Below, one piece after another: positions 11,301 through 21,700 of a stretch of DNA of 59,565 bases (positions within the stretch are counted from its first letter, which is position 1; the number at the start of each line of letters is the position of its first letter). This DNA comes from a virus, in IMG/VR virus record IMGVR_UViG_3300015263_001244, positions 1 through 59,565 of that record, one strand, 5' to 3'. Both the position numbers and the translations under genes were made by a program. A model generated the notes under the pieces. The model searched no databases, was not told the DNA's origin, and saw only the letters and a program-made list of their open reading frames with translations.

Positions 11301-12405
11301 ATTCATAATTTCCAGTAATTCTACCAAGACTATCTACATTTTTTTCAACGAAATTTGAACCACTTAATGAACCTGTAACTTCTAATATTTCTTCAACTGG
11401 TTGCGCCGGTAAAACACCATTAGCAATATTATCTATTCGACGACGATTAATAGTTTTATTTTCATCTCCAGAAATTTGTCCCAATACATAAATATTTTTG
11501 TCATCTGTTGGATCATTATTATTACTTTTGTCTTGATAAATAAAACTATCTGTATATTCAGATAAATTAGTGCCTAAAATAATAATATCTACTTTATTTC
11601 CTGTACCTTCAGAGATAATAGTAAATGTACCATCATCATTTTTTACAACTACAGTACCATCTCTTGTCATTAAAGGATTACCTGGTTCTACAACCAGCAC
11701 GTCTATGACATTGCTATCTGTTAATGCCGCATTACGATAACCCAAAGATGTTCCAGTACTTGAACCACTAAAAATGGCTAATCCACGATTTCTAAATGAA
11801 GCGTCATCTTCTTGATCTGTTCCTCCAGAAAAAGCAAATACATTAGTAGCATTAGAAACACCTGGGGTTGAAGTACTATTAATAGAATATTTAGATATAT
11901 TGCCCGCAGTACCTGGAGTAGTAGCTTGAACCGTGACTTCAACTGCAAATTGGTCAGAAATACCCAAAAAATCTAAATCATTTTTATATTTAGTGGCAAT
12001 TGAACGATATAAATTGCTATTTGATGGAATAACACTTATACCATTTGCAACAGCAAATGAGTCACCGCCAGAAGAATATATAAAATCCCCCTTATTAATG
12101 GCAATTGAAGCAGGAATAGAGCTAAATGTGAATAAAGCCAATCCTGACGATTTACTAGCCGATTTTCTTGATAATCCATAATTAGAAAGCAAATTATCTA
12201 AATCAGATCCAGAAACTAATCTTAATGATTGTAAATCAGATACATCTGCAACTGTATCATATAATAAACTCAATTGGGAGGCAGGTAATTCTATAAATAA
12301 ATCTCTTATTACAGTGCCTGGTTTGCTATCAGCTGATGGTCTGATTGCTTTTAGCAATTCAATCATATTTAATATAATTTCGTCGGCTGATCTAATAACT
12401 ACCAT
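8338..12405 (-). CDS. Baseplate wedge protein, baseplate-J/gp6-like
   Basis: This 1355-residue protein has the two ends typical of the baseplate-J family. The N-terminal region (KPGTVIRDLFIELPASQLS, then a Leu-rich helix and SGSDLDNLLSNYGL) matches the family start. The C-terminal region has VLVKAAQQLLVDITMYIV followed by LGDILDASDLVTVAQGVDGV. Between them, roughly residues 290-1200, lies a long Ser/Thr/Asn-rich beta-type insertion. Most family members are about 300-650 residues, so this one is enlarged by the insertion. gpJ/gp6 proteins form the ring of wedge units that triggers sheath contraction. Start ATG follows AAGG by six bases. Neighbours are the gp25-like wedge and the LamG protein, a normal baseplate order. 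Confidence 0.88.
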   Translation of the reverse strand: MVVIRSADEIILNMIELLKAIRPSADSKPGTVIRDLFIELPASQLSLLYDTVADVSDLQSLRLVSGSDLDNLLSNYGLSRKSASKSSGLALFTFSSIPASIAINKGDFIYSSGGDSFAVANGISVIPSNSNLYRSIATKYKNDLDFLGISDQFAVEVTVQATTPGTAGNISKYSINSTSTPGVSNATNVFAFSGGTDQEDDASFRNRGLAIFSGSSTGTSLGYRNAALTDSNVIDVLVVEPGNPLMTRDGTVVVKNDDGTFTIISEGTGNKVDIIILGTNLSEYTDSFIYQDKSNNNDPTDDKNIYVLGQISGDENKTINRRRIDNIANGVLPAQPVEEILEVTGSLSGSNFVEKNVDSLGRITGNYELIKDTGNVSGSPFGFDKFHWINDRVELFEEDRVKSRFNGQDNLTFTDVIQIPQIQQNISITNENSLVSSGDKSIIQLLHTPSTNVTRVFNVNTGERYIVTDQSVDGDDSINTTGRIRITGNTLPSVSDVLQVDYTWVVDFDPFVDYDGKIINSNPRISDDSIDWGLSNAIRNESALFTISDDGAFYSGNVKHPVGVILSAEKFQQADSFITEVSTGNFIGRLSVIIEELLEPVDTVSAIILQNSTLGVFNTTDADSIITNERVIVGSEIKYNCTIILPSDTPATEGAAVTVYFNQSDVFTVSGSAGNFTANQITIPSTNVDVVNDTVILRVTYLANIQEALTASITNLPLSRVGNSFNNNSTTGFTNNSVSNIIRRENQTIQLSDANDLIVTLNINASDFEFASDKVLLVVNLTDKQEIWNQDNIGTVSVDDDNYYVLTFTGYNTPTVGDNVGIFYTADDIKRTQPFTFDNSLINKSVQTLQYDSINDQLFIDIHSFIDDSVSFSIIDPTNDVTIVASTGTLTASTADATLSSGFVVFGALDEVLLKKVKIENSIYPNNNGIYDIVSINTISNTITFTNELGNINSNQISIVRLLDNKELWTDNGEIDLTDNKLILPSTANANENDDVVVLLFVSNNLRQAPSKLAITVADQINNTGIITISGTSMTKIKEIIFTATNTGFKQTIAEAVRKTLGLASASSIPSTVKLARITKLEKVTTTTGGEVLSSDVTYDILGSSIKNNIYYANEMIDNDTLSNLEFILPNTTNNLTNSPKIGDQFRITCYFTTDLDSESLSFTRNGTLYTNKLFTLIDKMFVSSGFNSTSVRFIVSYFNQPATGSRYKAFYDYTAPKQNERITIKFNYNKLISDTTFTIEEARPINADVLVKAAQQLLVDITMYIVIDSNYTDSSDTVLQNLKDRLTTAINTNKLGDILDASDLVTVAQGVDGVDRARVVYFNENGQVGQVLSLVAQENQYFVANNVLVDQEVR

Positions 12406-12428
12406 ATCTACCTTATTAATATATCCTG

Positions 12429-12854
12429 TTAAGGACTAAAAGTAACAATTGTTTGCTTAAATTCTCTATTTAATACCTTTATCATTACTTCAAAAAGTCT
12501 TGGGTCTATTTGATTTCTACTTACTTTAACTTCTTTAATACCTGCTATATGCTCATCTGGGGTTACTTGTTGTAATGTACTATTTAGCTGTAATTGTTGC
12601 AATTTTTTAAGGTTTTCTAATGCATTTTGTAATTGACTCTGAGCGATTGTAAGTGTAATATCGGTTGATAAATGCGAACCAATAAGTGTTTTAGAAATGA
12701 AAGAACCATACCAAGGTTGATAAATATTAGATCCGGCAGCTGTTAAACATATTTTTAATATATCTTGAATTAATTTATTTTGTCCCGTAATTTGTTCTAA
12801 ATCACCATTTTTTAATATAAAATCGCCATTAACAATTCTTAGATCTGAAGACAT
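12429..12854 (-). CDS. Baseplate wedge subunit, gpW/gp25-like
   Basis: This is a 141-residue protein of the gp25/gpW baseplate family. It is recognised by the opening MSSDLRIVNGDFILKNGDLE and the following helix and loop (LIQDILKICLTAAGSNIYQP, then WYGSF). The C-terminal half carries the strand pattern ending in the KQTIVTFSP tail. The usual family length is 110-150 residues. An upstream in-frame ATG would add 12 residues, but the ATG at 12854 follows a good AAAGGA at proper spacing, so I chose it. gp25-like proteins plug between the wedge and the first sheath disc. The next gene downstream is the baseplate-J wedge. Confidence 0.85.
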   Translation of the reverse strand: MSSDLRIVNGDFILKNGDLEQITGQNKLIQDILKICLTAAGSNIYQPWYGSFISKTLIGSHLSTDITLTIAQSQLQNALENLKKLQQLQLNSTLQQVTPDEHIAGIKEVKVSRNQIDPRLFEVMIKVLNREFKQTIVTFSP

Positions 12855-12915
12855 AATAATCCTTTTCCAATGCAATATTATTGCAAACATTTAACTTATT
12901 GATTTTATTGATTAT

Positions 12916-14532
12916 TTATCTTCCTTCATTAAATAATGCCTGATAATATCCGCCCATAAAAGCATAAATTTCTGAAAGTTTTTTTTCAAATTCAGTAAGC
13001 GCTTCTAATATTGGTTTACTAGAATCTGGTAATACTATATCAATTTTCCCTTTTATTGTATTTTCATCTGCTCTATTACGAGCGTCTTCATCTATTAATC
13101 CTATAATGCCCTCTGGACTCATAGACCAAAGAGCGGCCTGAATAGCAAAAATATCTAATAAACCTAAACCGCTAAATTCTCCTGTTATAATTTCTATATT
13201 TTTTAATAATTCATTTGCTCTATTACCATATGCATTTCTTTGTTTATATAATGTTTTAAGTTGAGTATCGTAAAATTGATAATCATTTTGGGCAGTATTT
13301 AAAGCCATATCATCAATATCAGAAAATACATAATCTCCCAAATCTGGCGTTGAAAGACCCAAATCCAATTCTGTTTTAGCAATAACTTTATTAAGCTCTA
13401 ATTTGATAATATCAAGTTCTTTTTGTTGATTATTGTCTTTGTCATTTTTATCAACGTCTTTTAACGTACTTCCGAATTCAGGACCATTTGTGCTTGGAAT
13501 AGGTTTCCAATTAATAGTTGTTCTAATTTTTGAAATTTCAATAAATGCTTTAGCCAACTCTTCTAATAATGCTTCTATCTGTCTTATAAATTTAAAAAAC
13601 ATATTTATTTCAGAACCGTGTAAATTTTTAGAAGCATTAGGTATGCTCTCAACCAATGAAATATCAGTTATATCAGAATTATCTTTAATAAAATTAATAG
13701 AATCTCTGAGAAATTGATTAATATTTGTTTCTTGAGTGGGGTTCTCAAGTACATTTGCGTTTTTAAATCTAATAGTAATAACTTTTTCAATATAGGGACG
13801 CTTTAATGTTATATTATTTGATAATTTTGTTTTTGATTTATCAAACAAAAATGGTGCACAAATACGATTGGCAGCAGGCATAACGGTTAGATCTATTCTA
13901 GGATCTACAACAAACGGCTTTAAAATATGTGTACTTATAGTAATTAAAGATGATAAGTCCGGAAAATTTAAACTAAGATTTGCCCTATCTGGTACTTCAA
14001 ATACCTGCCTATCTAATTCTAATGGTCCTATATTTTGTTTTAATTGTTTATCAAAATTTCTAGTAAAAATAGAAGATATTGCTAAGGCACTAGCACTATC
14101 GTCTTGTGCTCTAAATATAAAAGAATTTGATATACCATATCTTTCTCGATCATTTAATATACCTTTTCTTTTATTTAATAAAGAGTTAGCTATTGCTAAC
14201 CGATCATTTTGTTTTTTACTATCTTTATTTACATACGGATTAAATCCTGGGCTATAAAAATCTGTTCCCTCACCATTAACAATTGGAAATCCGACCATTC
14301 TGTAAAAGGCAGAACATCGACTTTCTTGAAAATTTAATGAATTAGATTCATTTCTTACAAAAATATCATCTAAATTTTGTAGACCAATAGTTTTATGTAA
14401 ATTAGAATTTAAAACATTAAATTTACTTCTAAAAGAATCAATAGTTACAATAATTTTAGAATAATATTGATCAATGTCTGGCGCAACAATATCATTAGTA
14501 TTGAAATATTTTCTTTGTGCATCAGTAACCAA
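12916..14532 (-). CDS. Uncharacterised baseplate-module protein (538 aa)
   Basis: I do not recognise a family. The 538-residue protein has an Asn/Asp-rich N-terminal half and a predicted helical part. The helical part includes IRQIEALLEELAKAFIEISK near residue 310-330, a charged stretch near 365-385 (KDVDKNDKDNNQQKEL), and a helical C-terminus. No signal peptide or membrane span is seen. It starts two bases after the stop of the hydrophobic 698-residue gene and ends 25 bases before the upstream start region of the gp25-like gene, so it is tightly embedded in the baseplate operon. A structural baseplate or fibre-support role is the simplest inference from position. It could also be an assembly factor. 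Confidence 0.7.
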   Translation of the reverse strand: MVTDAQRKYFNTNDIVAPDIDQYYSKIIVTIDSFRSKFNVLNSNLHKTIGLQNLDDIFVRNESNSLNFQESRCSAFYRMVGFPIVNGEGTDFYSPGFNPYVNKDSKKQNDRLAIANSLLNKRKGILNDRERYGISNSFIFRAQDDSASALAISSIFTRNFDKQLKQNIGPLELDRQVFEVPDRANLSLNFPDLSSLITISTHILKPFVVDPRIDLTVMPAANRICAPFLFDKSKTKLSNNITLKRPYIEKVITIRFKNANVLENPTQETNINQFLRDSINFIKDNSDITDISLVESIPNASKNLHGSEINMFFKFIRQIEALLEELAKAFIEISKIRTTINWKPIPSTNGPEFGSTLKDVDKNDKDNNQQKELDIIKLELNKVIAKTELDLGLSTPDLGDYVFSDIDDMALNTAQNDYQFYDTQLKTLYKQRNAYGNRANELLKNIEIITGEFSGLGLLDIFAIQAALWSMSPEGIIGLIDEDARNRADENTIKGKIDIVLPDSSKPILEALTEFEKKLSEIYAFMGGYYQALFNEGR

Positions 14533-14534
14533 TA

Positions 14535-16631
14535 TTATTCTCCATTATCTCTAGCTACATCACTTTCATCGCGTCTTACAGCTCCTGAATCTCCGCCAAT
14601 TCCTGTTGCAGCAGATGAAGATTGAACAAATGTATATAATAATTCTTTAGTTGTTACGCTAGGCGTTTGGGTGGTATCTGCAGGATTATTTAAAATACTA
14701 ATAAATTGATTGTTATAAGCAACTTTAATCACACCATTACCGGCTTGAGAGCTTGTAATTTGTGCAACAAATTGACTAGAACCATCATAACTAAAATCGG
14801 TTATATTTCCTAACGTAATATCTGCACTTAAATTGGTCGCAAGATCGGAGCCAACTTCAGCTGGCAAATTCGTTGCTATATTATTACCACTTGATTCATT
14901 TAGCGTAACTAATACATTAATTGGTTTTGTAGTAAATTGAATGCTCGGATCTAATTCAAAATCACTATTATAAGGATCAAATCCAGCATCAATAACTTCT
15001 CCTAGTACTTGATTGACTTGTGATTGTAAATTATGTAAACAATCTATACATTCAGATTGTAGAGTTTCAGCAGATTCTACTGAAACACTTTGTCTAAATT
15101 TATTTACTGCATTTAAAATACAATCTTGTGTGTCTTGAACATTTGGTAAGGTAATACCTCTTAAAATAGCTGCATTTGTATTTAATCTAGACGCTATCGT
15201 GCTATTCATAAAGTTTTTATTTAAAGCAACATCCGGATGGCATCCTAATGTAATTAAATCTTCTGCAACCAAAATTGTGTGATTAATTTTAAAAGTATAT
15301 GTTATTTGTTCAAATTTTAATCCATCTGTTGGTGATAATACTGGATTATCAGAAACAGTATCAGGCAATGTGATAACTGTATTCAAAGTTCCCGCACCTG
15401 CGTCAGAAGAAGATACTTTCATAACAGTAATTCCATCATCTTCATAGGCTGTACCACCACCTAATGATAATGTTCCATTAAATGGTTCTATTAAATTATT
15501 TTGATAATCATAAACACCATCAACTGGAGCCTGTAATACAATACAATTTTTAATTCTGATAAATCTTGCACCTAACGTATCATTACGTCCGAAAATTAAT
15601 GGATCATAATAAAATCTTATATCGGCTAAGTAAGGAACTCCATTAGAATTAGATGTTGATGTATATGTTTTACCTTCGGGAAAGAAAACTTGAGATACAC
15701 CATTAGGTAAATCGAATGCATGCGTAATATTATTAAATGCTAATGCAGTGCTTGCCGCTTCATCATATAATTGATAACTAGATTCTCGCAAAGTTTCTGA
15801 ACCAAATATACTTCCAGTTTCTATAACTTTATTAAAATATTGTAAAGTGCCGGTTGAAGTGATTTCTTTATTATTTTTAATAAATGAAGGGCAAACATCG
15901 GTGGTACAACACCCATCATCACTGCCATCATCATCATCGCATGGTGGTAATTTAAAACTAAGATTTAATAATCTTTCAATTAGTTGAAAGATTAAAATTA
16001 TTACACCTAATAATACAAATAAGTTTTGAAATATACAAAGCAAATCCCCTAACTTAATTGTAATTGCAATAACGCTATCATTGTCCGCTGAAGCAACCGC
16101 TTCTGATAAAATTCTTATATTTTCGATAATTTGTTTAATTAAAGCAATAATACGTTCTATTAAATAAAGAATTAATGCTAAAATTAACAATAATAAAGAA
16201 ATTATCATCATTATTAACGCCAAAAATGGAAATAAAGACAAAAATTCGGGAATACAAACTCTAAATAATCTAATAATTGCTTTAATAAGTTTAAATGGAT
16301 TATTAATTGAACATAATACTTCAATTATACATAAAATCATATTCAAAATTGGCATGAAAAATGTATACAACATTAAAAATGGCATAAATTTTTCTAATAA
16401 TGATAAAATCGCATCCAAAACATTTTTAGAAAATTGAGGAGATAAGTTTGGTCTCAAAATTCCTGGAGGCAAAATCATATTTAATGTATTAAAAAGATCT
16501 AATAAGTCCTCAATAGGTAAATTAGGAAACGGAATATCAAAAGGAGGTAATTGCGGGACTGCCAAACCGTTAAAGTCTGATGGTAAATCAGGAAGTATTA
16601 CGTCTGAATCGTCGATGGGGTTACAAGGCAT
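14535..16631 (-). CDS. Hydrophobic polytopic protein in the baseplate module
   Basis: This 698-residue protein begins with a Pro-rich segment (VPQLPPFDIPFPNLP). Residues about 75-240 then form several long hydrophobic stretches, including FLALIMMIISLLLLILALIL and FQNLFVLLGVIILIFQLI, separated by short charged turns. An acidic Cys cluster follows near residue 240 (CDDDDGSDDGCC, then C a few residues on). After it comes a long soluble beta-rich domain with further Cys pairs (ECIDCLHNL). Baseplate proteins are normally soluble, so the hydrophobic block is unusual. It might insert into the host membrane during injection, or be buried in the hub. I infer neither firmly. It ends two bases before the next gene and no family is recognised. 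Confidence 0.72.
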   Translation of the reverse strand: MPCNPIDDSDVILPDLPSDFNGLAVPQLPPFDIPFPNLPIEDLLDLFNTLNMILPPGILRPNLSPQFSKNVLDAILSLLEKFMPFLMLYTFFMPILNMILCIIEVLCSINNPFKLIKAIIRLFRVCIPEFLSLFPFLALIMMIISLLLLILALILYLIERIIALIKQIIENIRILSEAVASADNDSVIAITIKLGDLLCIFQNLFVLLGVIILIFQLIERLLNLSFKLPPCDDDDGSDDGCCTTDVCPSFIKNNKEITSTGTLQYFNKVIETGSIFGSETLRESSYQLYDEAASTALAFNNITHAFDLPNGVSQVFFPEGKTYTSTSNSNGVPYLADIRFYYDPLIFGRNDTLGARFIRIKNCIVLQAPVDGVYDYQNNLIEPFNGTLSLGGGTAYEDDGITVMKVSSSDAGAGTLNTVITLPDTVSDNPVLSPTDGLKFEQITYTFKINHTILVAEDLITLGCHPDVALNKNFMNSTIASRLNTNAAILRGITLPNVQDTQDCILNAVNKFRQSVSVESAETLQSECIDCLHNLQSQVNQVLGEVIDAGFDPYNSDFELDPSIQFTTKPINVLVTLNESSGNNIATNLPAEVGSDLATNLSADITLGNITDFSYDGSSQFVAQITSSQAGNGVIKVAYNNQFISILNNPADTTQTPSVTTKELLYTFVQSSSAATGIGGDSGAVRRDESDVARDNGE

Positions 16632-16698
16632 TATTTATTTCTTCTTATGCTTATATATACCATCAACAAAATTAATTTTAACATCTAATTATTATTTA

Positions 16699-18741
16699 TT
16701 AAATTGAACCGAGCCCCGTATCTTTACGTACTTTGCGTCCATTTAGTAATAAATTATCAGATTCAATATTAAATGTACCAGTATTTCTCATCATTATATC
16801 TCCATGAGAATACACTGTAAATCTACTTTCAGCGTGAATTGTAATACCTTCATTATCTATTCTTATTACATTAACTTTTCCCGATTGATTAATAACCCGT
16901 AAATCTATTACGCCCGGTTTTCTACCATTATTAATACCTGATTTTATAAATCTACTATCATTATTAGGCGTGGTACCGCCACTTTGTATTAATACTTCTC
17001 CGTCAAATTGAAGTGCTGCTGAAATATTATTACGCAAATCTCTACCAACATTACCAATTAAAGCGCCTTGTAAATCAAGCCAAACAGAATGACGGTCAAC
17101 AGTATTGGCTCCAATATTAACCTCTATAGAGCCATCAAAATTTAAACTTCCGCTTCTTCCGCCACCATCAGCATCATCTCCGGAAATTTTAATTTGTTGT
17201 TTTATAATATCTACTTTATCAGCAACTCGTCCAGTTGCCAAATTGGTCGTTACTATTCGTTCATAAATAATATTATTTTGCTGAAACGTACTGCATGTAT
17301 CAGCTATATTATGATAAACAGTGCCGTGTTTAATATAAGTAGGATTATTTTCAGATGAAAATCTATCTAAAGGAGAAGCATTGCCATTAAGTTCATCTAT
17401 TATTTCAACAACAGCATTATCACCAATAAAAGATTCAATTAAAATATCTTGAGTATTTTGATTAAAAACTAAATCATTAGGATCTTTAGTTTTTTCATTT
17501 GGCGTAATAGTAGAAAAATTTTCATATCTAGTTAATAATGGAACGTTACCAGTTTCACTGGACGCTGGTACATTTAGTTTAAATACACCCTCTTTATCAA
17601 TATCTAAGAAAAATCTACTACGATCTCTAGCGTAATCATCTCGTTTTGTGGCATCGGGTGGACCTAAAACATTTTTCTTTGCATTTAACTCAAAATGATA
17701 AGCAATTTCTCTTCTTTCTAAAGCTTTAATATTTTGAAATACATTTCCTAATGGATCTTGTTCTTGTAAATTTGTTTTAATTTTTTTAATTGATAATTTT
17801 TCTATTTTTCCTAATGGAATAACAGATCTGTTAATATCTAATACATTACCATAAATATCAACAACGGTACCTTTTATCGTTTCCATCAAATAATTAGGAG
17901 AAACTAAACTTAAACTTAAAGCATCAGCACGACTTTCACGTCTATTTAAAATATCGCTTATCTTGATATTAGCACTATCTTTATATGATAAAAACTCTTT
18001 CTCATCATCTAATATATTAAAACTTCGCCCAAATTCATATACAATTTCTCTTTTTTCAGTTCGTAATGGATTACGAATTGAAGAACCGATATTTGACCAA
18101 TTTTGAGCAGCTATAGGATCTAATCCAATTTTTTTAAGTGTATCATCATATTGTGGATTTGATTCTCTTAAAGAAGAGGCATAAGCTTCTTTGGGTTCCA
18201 CATCTCTTTTAATAATACCTTCAACAGTACGGGAAGCTTCTGTAAAAACATATTTATTATCAAAAGTGTCAACAAAGACGTCCCTGCCTGTATCTAAAAT
18301 AAGACTGTTATTATCTTCTCCTAATGTAATACCGTCATTTTGATCTAATTTAATATAATTATCATTATATTGGAGAATATAAGAGCCAGAATTTAGCTCT
18401 GGAACTGAAGGTATAACAGTATTTAATGCTGCAGGATCTTTAGCTAATATAGTAACAATGTACCATTGTCCACCATCTGCTTGTGCAACTAATACTGGGG
18501 TACCACTTTCTGGATATCCGCCTACAAAAGCTTTTTTTGGAGGACGTTTACCAACAGCAAAATAATTAACTGGCAATTGTGCTAAAACAATATTATTAAT
18601 ATCTTGCCGTATTGCATTATATTCTTTTAAAGAACCAATATAAACTTGTACACCAAGAACATCAGAATCAAAAGATAAAATAACTCCTAGTCTTAATAAA
18701 CCGGGTACACGACCTATTGTTGTTTGACTCGTTCCTACCAT
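16699..18741 (-). CDS. Baseplate central spike-like protein (OB-fold plus beta-prism)
   Basis: This is a 680-residue protein. Residues 12-105 look like the OB-fold of gpV/gp5/VgrG-type spike proteins (GLLRLGVILSFDSDVLGV, then GGYPESGTPVLVAQADGG). The last 200 residues are Gly/Asn-rich and strand-rich (GSIEVNIGANTVDRHSVW, GEVLIQSGGT, ITIHAESRFTVYSHGDIMMR), as expected for a trimeric beta-prism or beta-helix spike. No lysozyme domain is evident. The gene lies six bases after the hub gene, matching the usual hub-spike pairing. Such proteins pierce the outer host layer after sheath contraction. The assignment rests on sequence pattern and context. A hub-associated accessory protein is the alternative. 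Confidence 0.65.
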   Translation of the reverse strand: MVGTSQTTIGRVPGLLRLGVILSFDSDVLGVQVYIGSLKEYNAIRQDINNIVLAQLPVNYFAVGKRPPKKAFVGGYPESGTPVLVAQADGGQWYIVTILAKDPAALNTVIPSVPELNSGSYILQYNDNYIKLDQNDGITLGEDNNSLILDTGRDVFVDTFDNKYVFTEASRTVEGIIKRDVEPKEAYASSLRESNPQYDDTLKKIGLDPIAAQNWSNIGSSIRNPLRTEKREIVYEFGRSFNILDDEKEFLSYKDSANIKISDILNRRESRADALSLSLVSPNYLMETIKGTVVDIYGNVLDINRSVIPLGKIEKLSIKKIKTNLQEQDPLGNVFQNIKALERREIAYHFELNAKKNVLGPPDATKRDDYARDRSRFFLDIDKEGVFKLNVPASSETGNVPLLTRYENFSTITPNEKTKDPNDLVFNQNTQDILIESFIGDNAVVEIIDELNGNASPLDRFSSENNPTYIKHGTVYHNIADTCSTFQQNNIIYERIVTTNLATGRVADKVDIIKQQIKISGDDADGGGRSGSLNFDGSIEVNIGANTVDRHSVWLDLQGALIGNVGRDLRNNISAALQFDGEVLIQSGGTTPNNDSRFIKSGINNGRKPGVIDLRVINQSGKVNVIRIDNEGITIHAESRFTVYSHGDIMMRNTGTFNIESDNLLLNGRKVRKDTGLGSI

Positions 18742-18747
18742 TGGTCC

Positions 18748-21700
18748 TTAATCACTTGTAAAATTTATCCAACAATCGACTACGTATTTATATATCACTG
18801 TATCTACTTTGTTAGCATTGGCTTCATTTCTTGTTGATTTTTTATCAAGTGTAACTCGAGCCATATTATAAGCTTGAGAGGAAGGAGATCTATTTTCTTC
18901 AGGATCATCGGAATCAATTGACACCACATTAATAAAATCTTGTTGATTTTTAAGAAATGAACTAGGTTGTTTTAATTTAAATGATTCTGATAAGCCATTT
19001 TGAGCACCAATAAGAAATTGTTTTATCGCTTCTGCTAGCGCTTGCGCATTAGGACTGAAAGAACTAAAACCCGAACTAGAAGCATAATAAATTCTTAATT
19101 CAAGAGTTGGTTGATAATTAGCTCCAGCAACACTAAAAGCAGAATCAGCTGCTTGCAATATATCATTCAATGTCTGTCTATTTAACTGTGCATAAATGCC
19201 TTTACTGATTTGATCGCTTGGACTAGTAAATGTACCATCAGAACTACCAATAATAGTACCAATATGTTGTTCATTATTAACATTATCCTGTCTAATATTA
19301 ACAAAATTAGTAATATCTTTATTTTTGTATAGAATTTTTCCAACAGTATCTAGATAAGTTGGAATATATTGTCCCGGCATATGACCATAAGATACATTTA
19401 ATGAAGTAGAAAATTCTCTACCATAATTAATACGATGCTGAACACTTTCTACATAAAATAAATTATCAAGATGTTCTATATAAATTACTTCTCCCGGTTG
19501 CATATATTCATTACCAAATATATTAATTGTGGAACCATCATGAATTTGTTTTCTTGCTTTATTAAGTAAAGCAACTGCGAACGGAGCACATTGAGTTTGT
19601 GGATCGGTTAAATATGGTGCATTTATTGATTGTGGTATTCTAACACCATACATACGCCATAAATCATAATCAACTGCAAGCGCGGTAGTTAATGCATTTC
19701 CAGGACCAGTAAATCCATTTAAGCTATCAGGTAAATTATTTATATAATTATCACCAAATTTTCCAGATACTTCAACACTTGTAAATGATGGAGCATGTTC
19801 TGTAATAGACATACTTTTAATATGTTGTGGTTTAATAATGTAACGTTTTCCAGACCCAGGACCATAATCATCATAACTTTCATCTTCAATAATGCCTTCA
19901 AAGCCTTGTGGAATTTGACTATTATTTAATAATCCTGGAGTGATTAATTTATTTGCTATTTGTCCTTTATTTTGAATTAAAGATACACCTTCTTGAGCAT
20001 TTTGTAATGCTTTTGCCGCAATTTTAATAATACGTTGTCTTTCAGAAATTCTAGTTGAAATTTCATTTAAAACTTTTAATAAATCTCCTTGACTAACAGA
20101 TTTTCCTCCCAATAATTTATTACTATTGGTAAATAGTTGTTTTAAATCGAATTCTTGTCCGGATTTTTGATACAATCTATCTGCAATTTTTTCTTTTCTA
20201 TTCAGATCTCCTTCATTAGAAGTTATACTATTAACATCTTTACCAATAAATGCTTGAGTCGTTTGACTTAAAAGATCAACTCTTGAATATGTACTTAAAA
20301 TATTATTAACGGTGGCTTGTGTGCTAAGAGAATTATTTGCATTTAATCCATTACTAAATAATTGCAAAACTTCATCAGGATTATCAGTTGATGATAAATC
20401 TTTTAAAATAATTCTGGAAGTAGCGCCTGTAGATTCGTCTGAAATAAATTTAAAAGTTGTAAAAACTTTATTACCTGGAATATTTGGACCTTTAGTAGAA
20501 ATATATTGTTCGAGTTTAGCATCTGTGTTTAATCCCAGAGCTAAACCATACATACGAATTTCATCTTCAATAATTTCTAATCTATCTAAAATATTAGTAA
20601 GTTGTGTAACATAAAGATCCTCTAAAAATTGAGGATAAAGTTGAATATCAAATTCTTGTTTCAATCTTATCATTCTATAAAATACGCTACTTGGTATTTT
20701 ATTATATTGAGGTACACGAACTCTAATGTGTCCTTGAGTGTCAGCAAATACTTCTAAATCTAGAAGTTGGCTTACTCTTTTAATTTGTTCATCAACGGTC
20801 GTATATTCACTTCTAAAAAGATCTGGATTGGTGAATGATTTTTCAAATTCCTGAATATCATAATCTTTATCATAAGAGTCATCTACAATAAATAAATTAA
20901 TATCTTCATTTGCTCTTACTTTCCAAGATAATCTTCGAGTAAGATAATGAATCCTTCTTCTTAAATCTCTATTTAATCTATCTGCATCACTTAAATTATT
21001 TTTATTTCCTGCATCTAATAAATTATCTGAACTATAATCCAAACTGACATCATTACCTATCAAACTAATAGGTTTATTTATTTGTTTTAATTCATCTGCT
21101 ATTTTTTGTTTTTTTACACTTATTTTTTTATTTAATTCATTAATTCTAGGTTGTAAATTTCTAGCATTAATATTATCGGGGCCAAGATAAGTTTGTCTAT
21201 CTATAAGATCGGCTCTCTGTTCTAATAATTCATTTAATTCTCGTTCAAAACTTTCGGTTCTAATAGTTCCATTTAAAACATTTTTATAAGTTTCAGTATC
21301 TGTAACTAATTTTTTAAAAGGAACGAAATTACCATATAATAAATTACGTTTTTTAAGATCTGTTTGAAAATTTCTAAAAAATGATGTTGATGGATCTCCA
21401 CCCGTATGAGGATCTCGCCCAAAACTATCAAATTGCGAAGCCGCTTTATAGAAGGTAGCAAAATTATAAGGCTCTCCAGTTACCATTAAAGACAAAACAT
21501 TCATAACATCTTGTCCCGCAAACGGATCATTAGTAGTTGGTGGGGTAGAAGTATGTGTGGACGGATTTTCTTCGTAATTATTTCCAAACATTACTAATGT
21601 ACCAATACCTTCTTTCCATTTATACACCATTCCGTCTGGATCATAAAAAATTCGTCTTACGGAAGCGTTTTGTATAGTGTCAGTATCTTGTACAAAATTA

